From positions 19,482 through 83,481 of the forward strand of contig NZ_VJOY01000015.1 of NCBI RefSeq assembly GCF_007109405.1: a stretch of 64,000 bases of DNA, written 5' to 3'. The notes beneath the pieces are model-generated. The model ran no database searches. It had not been told where the DNA came from and was given only the letters and a program-made list of their open reading frames with translations. Positions within the stretch are counted from its first letter, which is position 1. Every line of letters begins with the position of its first letter. Positions 1 to 8,055 of the stretch are shown one piece after another. Both the position numbers and the translations under genes were made by a program. The stretch is from Pseudomonas mangiferae. Its GTDB lineage: Bacteria; Pseudomonadota; Gammaproteobacteria; Pseudomonadales; Pseudomonadaceae.

Positions 1-654
1 AGTAACCCCTATGAAGGAGTTGACGATTATATAGTTTTTTCCATGGACCCTATCGCTGAGCCCAATATGAGCACCGTTATTGTCGAGTATGGGTTCCCGA
101 AAGTCGTTTTCACTTTACCGCGCTCCACATTCGTGTCACCGGTTTTTGTTGCTGGGCACCTTCGAAGCGTGTCGATCAAGCCGTTGCTGTATCCGGTCAA
201 ACGAGAAGAAGCCCTGAGCCTGGCATCCGACTTAATAAGAATGTTCAATAACAGCAATTTGAAAATCAGTAAAGATAAGTTTAAATTCACTCTGGAAGAA
301 GTAAAGCTGCGCATGCAGCTTCCGAGACGGGATATGGATTACAAGTCATTTCCTGTAGGAAATTGGCAACGCAAAGAACCTTATGGTATTGGCGAATTTC
401 AGCTACTTATCGAAGTACTAGATAGAAAGCTTCCGCCCGCAGAGCAACTTTATAGTGTCGATGTATCGATAACTGGGCTGGACCTCCATCAGCGACTGTC
501 TAATCTGGTCAAAGATGCTCGTCGACGTATTCCTTTGGTAGGGACCAATGGCCCTTGTTCACCGGATGACTATAAGAGTTGTGAGTACGACGATATGCGC
601 ATCTATTTGAATGCCTTGCGAAAGGCAGGCTTAAGTCCGCTTAAGCCGCAATAG
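1..654 (+). CDS. hypothetical protein, 5' end outside the window
   Basis: The reading frame is open from the first base to the stop at 652-654, with no stop before the first internal ATG at 43. The gene therefore most likely begins upstream of the window, and the ATG at 43 need not be its start. About 217 codons are visible. Base composition is clearly more AT-rich than in the core genes, and no signal peptide or known motif is recognised in the visible part. It lies directly upstream of an orphan Rhs tip. In rhs loci this place is commonly taken by the toxin tip or the immunity gene of the main Rhs copy, so an immunity role is a reasonable guess, made from position only. Confidence 0.6.
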   Translation, partial: SNPYEGVDDYIVFSMDPIAEPNMSTVIVEYGFPKVVFTLPRSTFVSPVFVAGHLRSVSIKPLLYPVKREEALSLASDLIRMFNNSNLKISKDKFKFTLEEVKLRMQLPRRDMDYKSFPVGNWQRKEPYGIGEFQLLIEVLDRKLPPAEQLYSVDVSITGLDLHQRLSNLVKDARRRIPLVGTNGPCSPDDYKSCEYDDMRIYLNALRKAGLSPLKPQ

Positions 655-765
655 ACCATCTGATTCCTGTGATTTTGGCTGGTACATCACTATCGAGGTG
701 TTGCAGGTGATGAAATCAAGGCCGCCTACCGCTACGACGGCCTCTCCCGGCGCATCCTCAAGCAG

Positions 766-1815
766 GTGCTGCGCGGCGACACCCTCTCCACCACCCGCTT
801 CGGCTGGGACGGCGACCGCCAGTGCGCCGAAGTCGGCGAGGACTGGCTGCGCACCACCGTGCACGAACCGGGCGGCTTCGTGCCGCTGCTGCGCCTGGAA
901 CAGGCCCGCGCCCCGGACCCGCTGGAACTGATCCAGGCCCGGCGCCTGCTGGCGAGCCAGGGCCAGGCCCTGCCCGAGGCCTACCGGCCGCCCGTGGACG
1001 CGCTGCGGCTGGCCTGCTTCCACACCGACCACCTGGGCACCCCGCTGCGCCTGACCGGCGAAGACGGCCAGCTGCGCTGGCAGGCCGAACCGGACGACTG
1101 GGCCGCGGTGCGCGCCGAACGCGGCGACACCAACCAGCCGATCCGCTTCCAGGGCCAGTACCATGACGAGGAAAGCGGGCTGTACTACAACCGCTACCGC
1201 TACTACGCCCCCGAGTTTGGACGCTACGTGAGCCAGGACCCGCTCGGGTTGTTGGGGGGGATGAATGGGTACATTTACTCTGAAATTAATCCTTCCCATT
1301 ACAGCGATCCGCTGGGATTGAGTCCTTTTGCGGGGGCGGGAGGAATGAGTAATCAGCAATTAGGAAGTTATGCTCAAGCGCAGGCTGCCATAAATTCGGT
1401 TAGCGCTGAGCTGGAAAAAATCAAAGGAATGATTACATGGGACAATCCTTTTGCCCCAGATTATGTCTCTGCCGAAATTGATGTCTATTTTGCGTCGGGT
1501 AGTATTATTTATACTAGATATGGAGATTTATTTACTAGTGGCGGCATTGTTCGCGGATACCCGTCTAGTGCAGGAGGCGCAAATATCTCTGCTGGTTACC
1601 TGGTATGTCCTGCCGCACCTGACAGAAAGGAGTTGAACGATTTCCTTGGCGGGTGGGCTTCGGGTGCTGGTTATTATGATGGAGTTGGTGTTAGTGTTGT
1701 TGCTAATTCAGCCGGAACAGCGGTGAATGTTGGTGCCGGTCTAGGTAAGGCAGGCGCCAGTCTCGGTTCTAATTCCGGGAGGCAGTGGGGGATATCTGAT
1801 GTCGTACCGAATTAA
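766..1815 (+). CDS. orphan Rhs C-terminal fragment with toxin tip
   Basis: Rhs/YD-repeat homology in this frame can be followed from about 721 (AAYRYDGLSRR) through HTDHLGTPLRL and ESGLYYNRYRYYAPEFGRYV to the hallmark DPLGLLGG near residue 158 of the ORF opened by GTG 766. This is only the last ~180 residues of a core that normally exceeds 1000, and stops lie in frame just upstream (661, 670), so it is a displaced C-terminal cassette. After the DPLGL boundary (~1255) base composition falls sharply and an unrelated ~165-residue tip follows, ending in a Gly/Ala/Ser-rich stretch. The tip is the variable toxin part of Rhs proteins; I cannot name its activity. Such orphan modules are known to be silent until they recombine with a full-length rhs gene. 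GTG 766 may not be used. Confidence 0.8.
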   Translation: MLRGDTLSTTRFGWDGDRQCAEVGEDWLRTTVHEPGGFVPLLRLEQARAPDPLELIQARRLLASQGQALPEAYRPPVDALRLACFHTDHLGTPLRLTGEDGQLRWQAEPDDWAAVRAERGDTNQPIRFQGQYHDEESGLYYNRYRYYAPEFGRYVSQDPLGLLGGMNGYIYSEINPSHYSDPLGLSPFAGAGGMSNQQLGSYAQAQAAINSVSAELEKIKGMITWDNPFAPDYVSAEIDVYFASGSIIYTRYGDLFTSGGIVRGYPSSAGGANISAGYLVCPAAPDRKELNDFLGGWASGAGYYDGVGVSVVANSAGTAVNVGAGLGKAGASLGSNSGRQWGISDVVPN

Positions 1816-2248
1816 AAATATCATTTTAATAAAGGGATTTTTAGCGGTTACTGGATTGCTTTTTATATCCATAATTTATTTTTCTATCGCAAGAAGTATG
1901 GATAAAACCGATGGGGTAAGCTTTAGAGAGCTGAGTGATGAAATGAACAAGATACCTAGATTGAAAGATGCAGTATTCATCAAGAGGCATCAGTCTGATC
2001 GGTTTGGGTCAGCTCTAATTTCCGATAGATTTGCTATGCACTCTTCCATTGGTGTGGCTGAGAAATATAATGAGTGGCTAATTCGCGACGGATGGGTAGC
2101 TTTAAGTGCGGGTTCTATTCGAGAATATGAATATTGCAAAGGAAAAATGACGGCCGCCTTGGAGTTAAATGAAAATACTCGAAGTTTTTCATTTTCTCTG
2201 AGCTGGAGTCGCTATGCGCCGAGTCGCTGCTTAACTAAATTTAAATGA
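1799..2248 (+). CDS. candidate Rhs immunity protein, membrane-anchored
   Basis: 149 residues. The ATG lies inside the end of the Rhs tip gene (17-base overlap), the usual tight toxin/immunity arrangement. Residues ~8-30 form one hydrophobic segment (KGFLAVTGLLFISIIYFSIA), so the protein is probably held in the inner membrane with its ~115-residue remainder facing the periplasm. The rest has two cysteines (YCKGK and PSRCL near the end) and no recognised family. Composition is AT-rich like the toxin tip. The immunity role is inferred from overlap, size and topology only; a membrane anchor would fit a toxin acting at the envelope. Confidence 0.65.
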   Translation: MSYRIKNIILIKGFLAVTGLLFISIIYFSIARSMDKTDGVSFRELSDEMNKIPRLKDAVFIKRHQSDRFGSALISDRFAMHSSIGVAEKYNEWLIRDGWVALSAGSIREYEYCKGKMTAALELNENTRSFSFSLSWSRYAPSRCLTKFK

Positions 2249-2469
2249 TTATGCTGTAACAGCAGCGGCTTGTCATTGCTGGGTTGTTGGGAGGATTAAT
2301 AGGTATGTGTAGGTAGTTTCAAGGGTTGGTGCTGGCCGGGGGTAGAGCTATCTAGGCTTTTCGGCATAAAGTACAGAAAGTGCAGAACGCCATGGTCACA
2401 AGGCAGACAGAGAAAGTCACAGATTTCCTAATCCCCAATGAGCACATTAGAAAATAACATGAAACCGGC

Positions 2470-2850
2470 TTGCTGTTTTTTTTAATGCTTTGGATTTTTA
2501 ATCCTTCGGCAGAATCCTGTGAAGATTCTTTGCTGAAAGAGCGAGCCATCAGCTTCGCGAAAAAATATAGCTCTGGCTCCGATGTTGTTTTGAAAGAATG
2601 GTTTACCAAGAGCGCTTTAAACACCCAATTCATCAAAGAGAAACATCATCTGGATTTTTTCAATTACACCTATACTCAGGCCAAAGACAACAAAGGTATA
2701 AAAACCATCAAAGTGGCTCTTGATAGCGCCAAATCATGCGATCAATGCGCAGTATCAACCACAATAGAATTCAACTCTAAAAGCCAGCCTTTCGAAGGTA
2801 CTGAATGTTGGTCATTAGAAGAAGGGCAGTGGAAGATAAGTGATAAGTGA
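2470..2850 (+). CDS. small secreted or lipoprotein-like protein, start disputed
   Basis: This AT-rich ORF ends in TAA at 2848 and its only in-frame start is a weak TTG at 2470. Eleven bases upstream, in another frame, ATG 2459 opens a peptide MKPACCFF that stops after a run of eight T (2476-2483). One extra T there would join the two into MKPACCFFLMLWIFNPSAES-C, a good signal or lipoprotein leader. The gene is thus either damaged by a one-base loss, read by slippage on the T run, or started at TTG. The mature part is ~110 residues with a CDQC pair near the middle and no recognised family. The pseudogene at 2869 follows 18 bases later, suggesting one transcript. Another orphan immunity protein is possible. 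Confidence 0.5.
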   Translation: MLFFLMLWIFNPSAESCEDSLLKERAISFAKKYSSGSDVVLKEWFTKSALNTQFIKEKHHLDFFNYTYTQAKDNKGIKTIKVALDSAKSCDQCAVSTTIEFNSKSQPFEGTECWSLEEGQWKISDK

Positions 2851-2868
2851 GCCACTATATTATCAACT

Positions 2869-3536
2869 ATGAAACATGAGAAATTCATAAAACGATTTTC
2901 TCTCTTCTACTCATGAGTGGAGTGTACGCAGCGCCAAACAGTCCAAACAGTCCAAACAGTCCAGACTGGCCCCGGGTTTCGCCACTGAACGCTCACTTTT
3001 CCCTACACGAAAACAATCAACACCAGTTTGACCCTTCCCTCTGACGAGAGTGAACCCCTCTATCGCCTCGATTGCCACAAGGGAGACTTGGACAAAATTT
3101 ATGAAGGCATCGGGGACTTTTGCACGGTTCTTTCAGTGCAAGCTCCATTCTCTTCATGAAAACGGAACCGATCTTTTTATCCCGAGCGATGGCTGAAAAC
3201 AGCAGGTTCAGTCGAGCAACGTTCAACACGGGCTGGGGCGACAGATGTGAAACCCACCCCTATTACGGCCTGGAACGTCACTTCGCTCTTCGCGGATTTA
3301 CCGTGACGCTGACGATGTCGCCCATCACCTTCACGCCCTCCATTCGCGAGATGCGCGTCAGGAACCTGGATGGCCCGGAACACTTCACCTATGACGTCGA
3401 GGTTCAGGTGAATCCAGACAGCCAGGCCAGTCACGCGAGCGCGTTGGCGGTACCTGAAGTCTGCGAGGCTGGATTTTTCTTGGACAAAGATGGAGAGCTG
3501 GTCGAGCAGGTTCAGTACTACCCGGAAGGGGACTGA
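2869..3536 (+). pseudogene. frameshifted gene for an exported protein
   Basis: Coherent protein sequence runs through the stretch only by changing frame five times. ATG 2869 gives MKHEKFIK; the frame shifts at the A run 2889-2892 into a signal peptide (TIFSLLLMSGVYAA) and a PNS repeat; then near 3027-3029 to LTLPSDESEPLYRLDCHKG; at the T run 3118-3121 to ARFFQCKLHSLHENGTDLF; at the T run 3174-3178 to ERWLKTAGSVEQRST; and near 3300 to VTLTMSPITFTPSIRE, which stays open to the TGA at 3534. The restored product would be a periplasmic protein of roughly 220 residues. I do not recognise the family. The last segment alone is a 138-codon ORF that could be mistaken for an intact gene. Assembly error is the alternative to decay. 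Confidence 0.65.
2934..2960 (+). repeat. 9-bp tandem repeat, 3 copies
   Basis: CCAAACAGT is repeated three times without mismatch and encodes Pro-Asn-Ser three times, just after the signal peptide of the frameshifted gene at 2869-3536. The unit length is a multiple of three, so copy changes would have kept the frame. Confidence 0.85.
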
Positions 3537-3726
3537 GCCCAAGGCGTCCGCGGCTCGCTGCCCATGGCAATGGGCTTCGCTGGTATTTCTGCTGGGCGCA
3601 CATAGTCCTCCCATACAGACCACACATGCTTTGTAGCAAGGTCCCGCCCAACGCCGCCGGTGTGCGGCTTGCAAACCATGCGACCAGCCTGCACCCTTAG
3701 CCGGTCATCCACCACCCGAACCCCTC

Positions 3727-5067
3727 ATGGACCCTTCCCCTAGTTCGACCCTGCTCAGTTATTTCGCCGATTTCGGCATGATTCTCTTCGCGCTGTTCCT
3801 AGTGTTGCTCAACGGCTTCTTCGTGGCCGCGGAGTTCGCCATGGTCAAGCTGCGCGCCACCCGGGTGGACGCCATCGCCGAGCAGAACGGCTGGAGCGGC
3901 CGCATCCTGCGTACCGTCCACGCGCAACTCGATGCCTACCTGTCCGCCTGCCAGTTGGGGATCACCCTGGCCTCCCTGGGCCTGGGCTGGGTCGGCGAGC
4001 CGGCCTTCGCGCACCTGCTGGAGCCGTTGCTGGCCAGCGCCGGCATCGATACCCCGGAGCTGGTGAAGGGCGTGTCGTTCTTCACCGCCTTCTTCATCAT
4101 TTCCTACCTGCACATCGTGGTCGGCGAGCTGGCGCCGAAGTCCTGGGCGATCCGCCAGCCGGAGCGGCTGTCGCTGTGGACCGCAGTGCCGCTGTACCTC
4201 TTCTACTGGCTGATGTACCCGGCCATTTACCTGCTCAACGCCAGCGCCAACGCCATCCTGAGGGTGGCCGGCCAGGGCGAGCCAGGGCCGCATCACGAGC
4301 ACCACTACAGCCGCGACGAGCTGAAGCTGATCCTCCATTCCAGCCGCGCCCGCGACCCCAGCGACCAGGACATGCGGGTGCTGGCCTCGGCGGTGGAGCT
4401 GGGTGAGCTGGAGGTGGCCGACTGGGCCAACTCCCGCGAGGACCTGATCTACCTGGACCACGCCGCGCCGCTGTCGGACATCCTGGCGGTGATCCGTCGC
4501 CACAAGTACAGCCGCTACCCGGTGTACGACGCGTCCCAGAACGACTTCATCGGCCTGTTGCACATCAAGGACCTGCTGCTGGCGCTCACCGCCCTGGAGA
4601 GCATGCCGGAGACCTTCGACCTGGACGAGCTGCTGCGGCCGCTGGAACGGGTCACCCGGCACACGCCGCTGACCCAGCTGCTGGAGCAGTTCCGCCTGGG
4701 CAGCGCCCACTTCGCCCTGGTGGAGGAAGCCGACGGCAAGGTCATCGGCTACCTGACCATGGAAGACGTGCTGGAGGTGTTGGTCGGCGACATCCAGGAC
4801 GAGCACCGCAAGGCCGAGCGCGGCATCCTCGCCTACCAGCCGGGCAAGCTGCTGGTGCGGGGCGATACGCCGCTGTTCAAGATCGAGCGGCTGCTGGGGG
4901 TGGACCTCGACCACATCGAGGCGGATACCCTGGCCGGCCTGATCTACGAGAGCCTCAAGCGCATGCCGGAAGAGGAAGAGGTGCTGGACACCGACGGCCT
5001 GCGGATCATCGTGAAGAAGATGAAGGGCCCGAAGATCATCCTCGCCAAAGTCCTCAAGCAGGACTGA
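3727..5067 (+). CDS. CNNM/CorC-family membrane protein (DUF21-CBS-CorC_HlyC)
   Basis: 446 residues. The N-terminal ~190 residues are a DUF21 transmembrane domain with hydrophobic helices (first at ~17-38, FALFLVLLNGFFVAAEFAMV; others near 110-130 and 150-180). A CBS pair (~200-340, HKYSRYPVYD, GYLTMEDVLEVLVGDI) and a C-terminal CorC_HlyC domain (~355-440, ILAYQPGKLLVRG) follow. Family members are linked to magnesium/cobalt efflux or resistance; hemolysin is a historical name. No strong SD lies before ATG 3727, so the start rests on the frame and the typical hydrophobic beginning. A hairpin with a T run follows 9 bases after the stop. Confidence 0.9.
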   Translation: MDPSPSSTLLSYFADFGMILFALFLVLLNGFFVAAEFAMVKLRATRVDAIAEQNGWSGRILRTVHAQLDAYLSACQLGITLASLGLGWVGEPAFAHLLEPLLASAGIDTPELVKGVSFFTAFFIISYLHIVVGELAPKSWAIRQPERLSLWTAVPLYLFYWLMYPAIYLLNASANAILRVAGQGEPGPHHEHHYSRDELKLILHSSRARDPSDQDMRVLASAVELGELEVADWANSREDLIYLDHAAPLSDILAVIRRHKYSRYPVYDASQNDFIGLLHIKDLLLALTALESMPETFDLDELLRPLERVTRHTPLTQLLEQFRLGSAHFALVEEADGKVIGYLTMEDVLEVLVGDIQDEHRKAERGILAYQPGKLLVRGDTPLFKIERLLGVDLDHIEADTLAGLIYESLKRMPEEEEVLDTDGLRIIVKKMKGPKIILAKVLKQD

Positions 5068-5075
5068 CCCCCACG

Positions 5076-5104
5076 AAAAAGCCCGGCATCCGCCGGGCTT
5101 TTTT
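5076..5104 (+). terminator. bidirectional rho-independent terminator
   Basis: The stem AGCCCGGC / GCCGGGCT with an ATCC loop is flanked by an A run on one side and a T run on the other. It lies between the convergent CNNM-type gene and the minus-strand M23 peptidase gene and can serve both. Confidence 0.9.
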
Positions 5105-5115
5105 CATCTGCACCC

Positions 5116-6012
5116 TCAGCGGTTGCCGATGGCGAAGTTCGGCAGGCTGTCCACCGGCTGGGCGAACTGGAACGGGATTGACTCCAGGGCCAGCCCGACG
5201 TTGCGCTGGACCACGAAGTGCAGGTGCGGGCCGCTGCTGTTGCCGGTGTTGCCGGAGCGGCCAATGGCGGTGCCCACCTCGATCCGCTGCCCTTCGTTGA
5301 CGCTCACCGAGCCGCGCATCAGGTGCAGGTACACGCCCATGGTGCCGTCGTCGTGGAGGAGGCGCACGAAGTTGCCCGATGGGTTGTTGCCGCGCCCGCT
5401 CTGCTGGTTCTCGATCTTCACCACGGTGCCCGCCCGGGCGGCGACGATGGGCGTGCCTTCGGGCATGGCGATGTCGATGGCGTAGCGCCCCTTGGGGGTG
5501 AAATGGCTGTACTGGCCGTTGGCGCCCTGGCTCTGGCGGAACGGGCCGCCGATCCACGGCAACGGGTAGCGATAGAGCTGCGGCTGCAGCCGCGGGTCGC
5601 CCAGGGCGTAGCGGAGCCGGGGCTTGTAGCGCATGGGCCGGGCGGCGTTCAGCGGCGCCAGGGTGGCCAGGCGGATGTGGCTGCGCGCCGGCAGCACCCA
5701 GTGGATCGGCCCGTCCGGGGCGCCGCTGAGGTTGTCCGCCTGCTCCAGGCTCAGCTCCACCTCCACCGGGGCGAACAGGTCATTGCGCACCACCAGGGTC
5801 TCGCCGGCGGCGTGCTTCTTGGTCTCCAGCTTCACCTGGTTGTCCAGGCGCTCCACCATGCGGTCGCGAAACACGAACACCTGGGCGCCGGGGGCGGCCT
5901 TGTCGGTATAGGTCACCACCCCGTTGGCGTCGGTGTATTTGTAGATGGTCAGCGCAGCGGACGGCAGGGCCGTCGCCAGCAGACCGCAGAAGAGCAAGCT
6001 GCGCCCAAGCAT
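5116..6012 (-). CDS. M23 family metallopeptidase with N-terminal DUF4124
   Basis: 298 residues from the ATG at 6012, which begins a clear signal peptide (MLGRSLLFCGLLATALPSAA). The longer frame starts at a TTG and would bury the signal, so I reject it. A DUF4124-type segment follows (YKYTDANGVVTYTD). The C-terminal half is a LytM/M23 domain with the zinc-ligand region YAIDIAMPEGTP and the HLH pair in SGPHLHFV. The protein should be exported and act on peptidoglycan as an endopeptidase or as an amidase activator. The next gene upstream encodes a paralogue with the same layout, and both lie downstream of the phosphate operon on the same strand. Confidence 0.9.
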   Translation of the reverse strand: MLGRSLLFCGLLATALPSAALTIYKYTDANGVVTYTDKAAPGAQVFVFRDRMVERLDNQVKLETKKHAAGETLVVRNDLFAPVEVELSLEQADNLSGAPDGPIHWVLPARSHIRLATLAPLNAARPMRYKPRLRYALGDPRLQPQLYRYPLPWIGGPFRQSQGANGQYSHFTPKGRYAIDIAMPEGTPIVAARAGTVVKIENQQSGRGNNPSGNFVRLLHDDGTMGVYLHLMRGSVSVNEGQRIEVGTAIGRSGNTGNSSGPHLHFVVQRNVGLALESIPFQFAQPVDSLPNFAIGNR

Positions 6013-6126
6013 GGCCGGTACGTCGAGTGGGAACGGGGTCGGAGGCAAAGCCTAGCAGCGCATCCGGCGCCGGGCGAGACGCCGGCCGTCAGACGGTAGC
6101 CGCGGGCCGCGCGGATGAGGCGTGGA

Positions 6127-6963
6127 TCACTGTTTGCCGAGGGCGAAGCTGGGCAGGACCCCGACCGGCTCGGCGAACTCGAAGGGAATCGACTCGACGC
6201 GGTTGCCCACGTTGCGCTGTACCACGAAGTGCAGGTGCGGGCCGGTGCTGTGGCCGGTGTTGCCGGAGCGGGCCAGGGGCGTGCCCACCTCCACCAGTTG
6301 ACCTTCGTGGACCGCCACCGAGCCCGGCTGCAGGTGCAGGTAGACGCTCATGCTGCCGTCGCGGTGGAGGACCCGCACGTGGTTACCGGACGGGTCACCT
6401 TCGCGGCCGGCCTGGTCGTTGCGCACGGTGAGCACCCGGCCGGCGCGGGCGGCGACGATGGGCGTGCCCTCGGGCATGGCGATGTCCAGGGCATAGCGGC
6501 TCTTGACGGTGTGGTGGCTGAAGCCACCGTTGGCGCCCTGGCTGACCCGGAACGGACCGCCGACCCACGGCAGCGGGTACCGGTAGCTGCCCTCGGCGCC
6601 CGGTGGCGGCTCGGCGGGCGACGGCGCGCTTTCCCGCAGCAGCTGGTCCAGGTCGCGCTGCAGCAGCATCGCCAGGGTCACCCCGCCCGGCCCGGTGGGC
6701 TCCGGCTCCGCGTCCTGGGTCGGCAGCCCGGCATTCAGGCGCTTCTGCTCGGGGTCCACGTCCATGGCGCCGTAGAGGGCGTCGCGCTGCTCGGCGAAAC
6801 GAGTCGGCGAGGCCCCGGCCGACGCGGGCGCCGCCGGTGCGCTGGCCGCGCCCTGGCGGTTGCCGTAGGTGACCACGCCGTTGGCATCCACGGACTTGTA
6901 GAACCCCGCCAGGGCGGGCGTCGCGAGGAAGGCGAGGCAGAGGAGGCTCAGGCGTCCGGGCAT
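6127..6963 (-). CDS. M23 family metallopeptidase, paralogue of its neighbour
   Basis: 278 residues from ATG 6963, which opens a signal peptide (MPGRLSLLCLAFLATPALA). A short DUF4124-like segment (FYKSVDANGVVTYGNRQG), an Ala/Pro-rich linker (~40-120) and an M23 domain follow. The M23 core is nearly identical to that of the gene at 5116 (YALDIAMPEGTP, TGPHLHFVVQRNVG, ESIPFEFAEPVG), which shows tandem duplication. The linker and the middle part differ strongly. The gap to the next gene is 114 bases. A periplasmic peptidoglycan role is known for the family; the specific substrate is unknown. Confidence 0.9.
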   Translation of the reverse strand: MPGRLSLLCLAFLATPALAGFYKSVDANGVVTYGNRQGAASAPAAPASAGASPTRFAEQRDALYGAMDVDPEQKRLNAGLPTQDAEPEPTGPGGVTLAMLLQRDLDQLLRESAPSPAEPPPGAEGSYRYPLPWVGGPFRVSQGANGGFSHHTVKSRYALDIAMPEGTPIVAARAGRVLTVRNDQAGREGDPSGNHVRVLHRDGSMSVYLHLQPGSVAVHEGQLVEVGTPLARSGNTGHSTGPHLHFVVQRNVGNRVESIPFEFAEPVGVLPSFALGKQ

Positions 6964-7043
6964 GGGTCGACTACACAGGGGAAAACCGGCGCAAAGCCTA
7001 CCAGCCCCGGGTGCCGGGCGGGGCGCCGGTTGTCGAGGCGGTC

Positions 7044-7955
7044 TCAGGCGCCGGGGCTGAAGTGTTTCTGGGCGGTGCCCCGGGCGATCAAGCGGGACAG
7101 GTAGTCGAGCTTCTGCGGGTCGCGGTCGACGAAGCGGAAGGTCAGCTGCAGCCACTCACTGTCGGGCTTGGGCTCCAGCGCGGCGATGGCGTGCAGGTAG
7201 CCGTTGAGCCGTGCCACCTCGCCACCCTCGCCCTGCTCCAGGTCCAGCACGGCGCTTTCCAGCACCTGGGGCAGCGGCTCGCCGCGGCGCACCACCAGGT
7301 GCGCATCCTTGAGGCTGAGGGCCTTGATCATGCAACCGAGCACGCCGGACGGCAGGCGCAGCTGGGCCTGGCCGCGGCCGCCGCTGGCCTGCCCGGCGGG
7401 TGCGGCGGAAGGGCGTGGCGCCGCGGCGGCCGGGGGCTGGAAGGCGGCCGCCGGGGCCGGCGCGGCGCTCTTGATGACGTCCGCCTTGCCGCCGGTGAGG
7501 GCGGCGAGGGAATCGTTGGCGAAGGCGCCGGTGCTGAGCATCTTCGGCGCGGAGCTGGTCAGGGCGGCGAGCTTGCCGGCCCGGCTCAGGGCCTTCTTCA
7601 CCTTGCTGGTGAGCTGGTCGTTGGAGAACGGCTTGCCGATGAAGTCGCTGACCCCCGCCTGGATCGCCTGCACCACGTTCTCCTTGTCGCCGCGGCTGGT
7701 GACCATGATGAACGGCACCTTCTTCAGCTCGTCCTGCTGGCGACACCAGGTGAGCAGTTCCAGGCCGGACATCTCGGGCATTTCCCAGTCGCAGAGGATC
7801 AGGTCGGCGGGCTGGCGGGCGAGCATCTGCTGGGCCTTGCGGCCGTTGGTGGCTTCTTCGATCTGGATGCCGGGAAAATGATCACGCAGGCCCTTCTTCA
7901 CCAGATCCCGGATAAAGGACGCATCATCCACCACCAGCACATTGACTTTGCTCAT
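7044..7955 (-). CDS. response regulator with C-terminal PilZ-like domain
   Basis: 303 residues. Residues ~4-120 are a CheY-like receiver with the acidic pair D10-D11, phospho-acceptor D56 (LILCDWEMP), T86 (MVTSRGD) and K108 (FIGKPF), so it looks phosphorylatable. An Ala/Pro-rich linker (~160-200) leads to a ~100-residue domain whose pattern (LPSGVLGCMIKALSLKDAHLVV ending in LQLTFRFVD) resembles PilZ, but without clear c-di-GMP-binding arginines. No histidine kinase gene is adjacent. It lies directly downstream of phoU on the same strand, a position also kept in P. aeruginosa; its partner is not known to me. Confidence 0.85.
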   Translation of the reverse strand: MSKVNVLVVDDASFIRDLVKKGLRDHFPGIQIEEATNGRKAQQMLARQPADLILCDWEMPEMSGLELLTWCRQQDELKKVPFIMVTSRGDKENVVQAIQAGVSDFIGKPFSNDQLTSKVKKALSRAGKLAALTSSAPKMLSTGAFANDSLAALTGGKADVIKSAAPAPAAAFQPPAAAAPRPSAAPAGQASGGRGQAQLRLPSGVLGCMIKALSLKDAHLVVRRGEPLPQVLESAVLDLEQGEGGEVARLNGYLHAIAALEPKPDSEWLQLTFRFVDRDPQKLDYLSRLIARGTAQKHFSPGA

Positions 7956-8055
7956 CGACCGCTCCTACGGATAACGGGCTAAGCATAGTCCGGGCGGCCA
8001 GCGCTTTGCCAAGCCTGTTCGACCGGCGCGGCGATTCCCGCGCCGGATCACGGCC

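Noticed and set aside
2278..2310. Possible scar of a second Rhs junction (GLLGG codons resembling those at 1246)
   Set aside because: Only five to eight codons agree and nothing upstream looks like Rhs core; chance similarity cannot be excluded.
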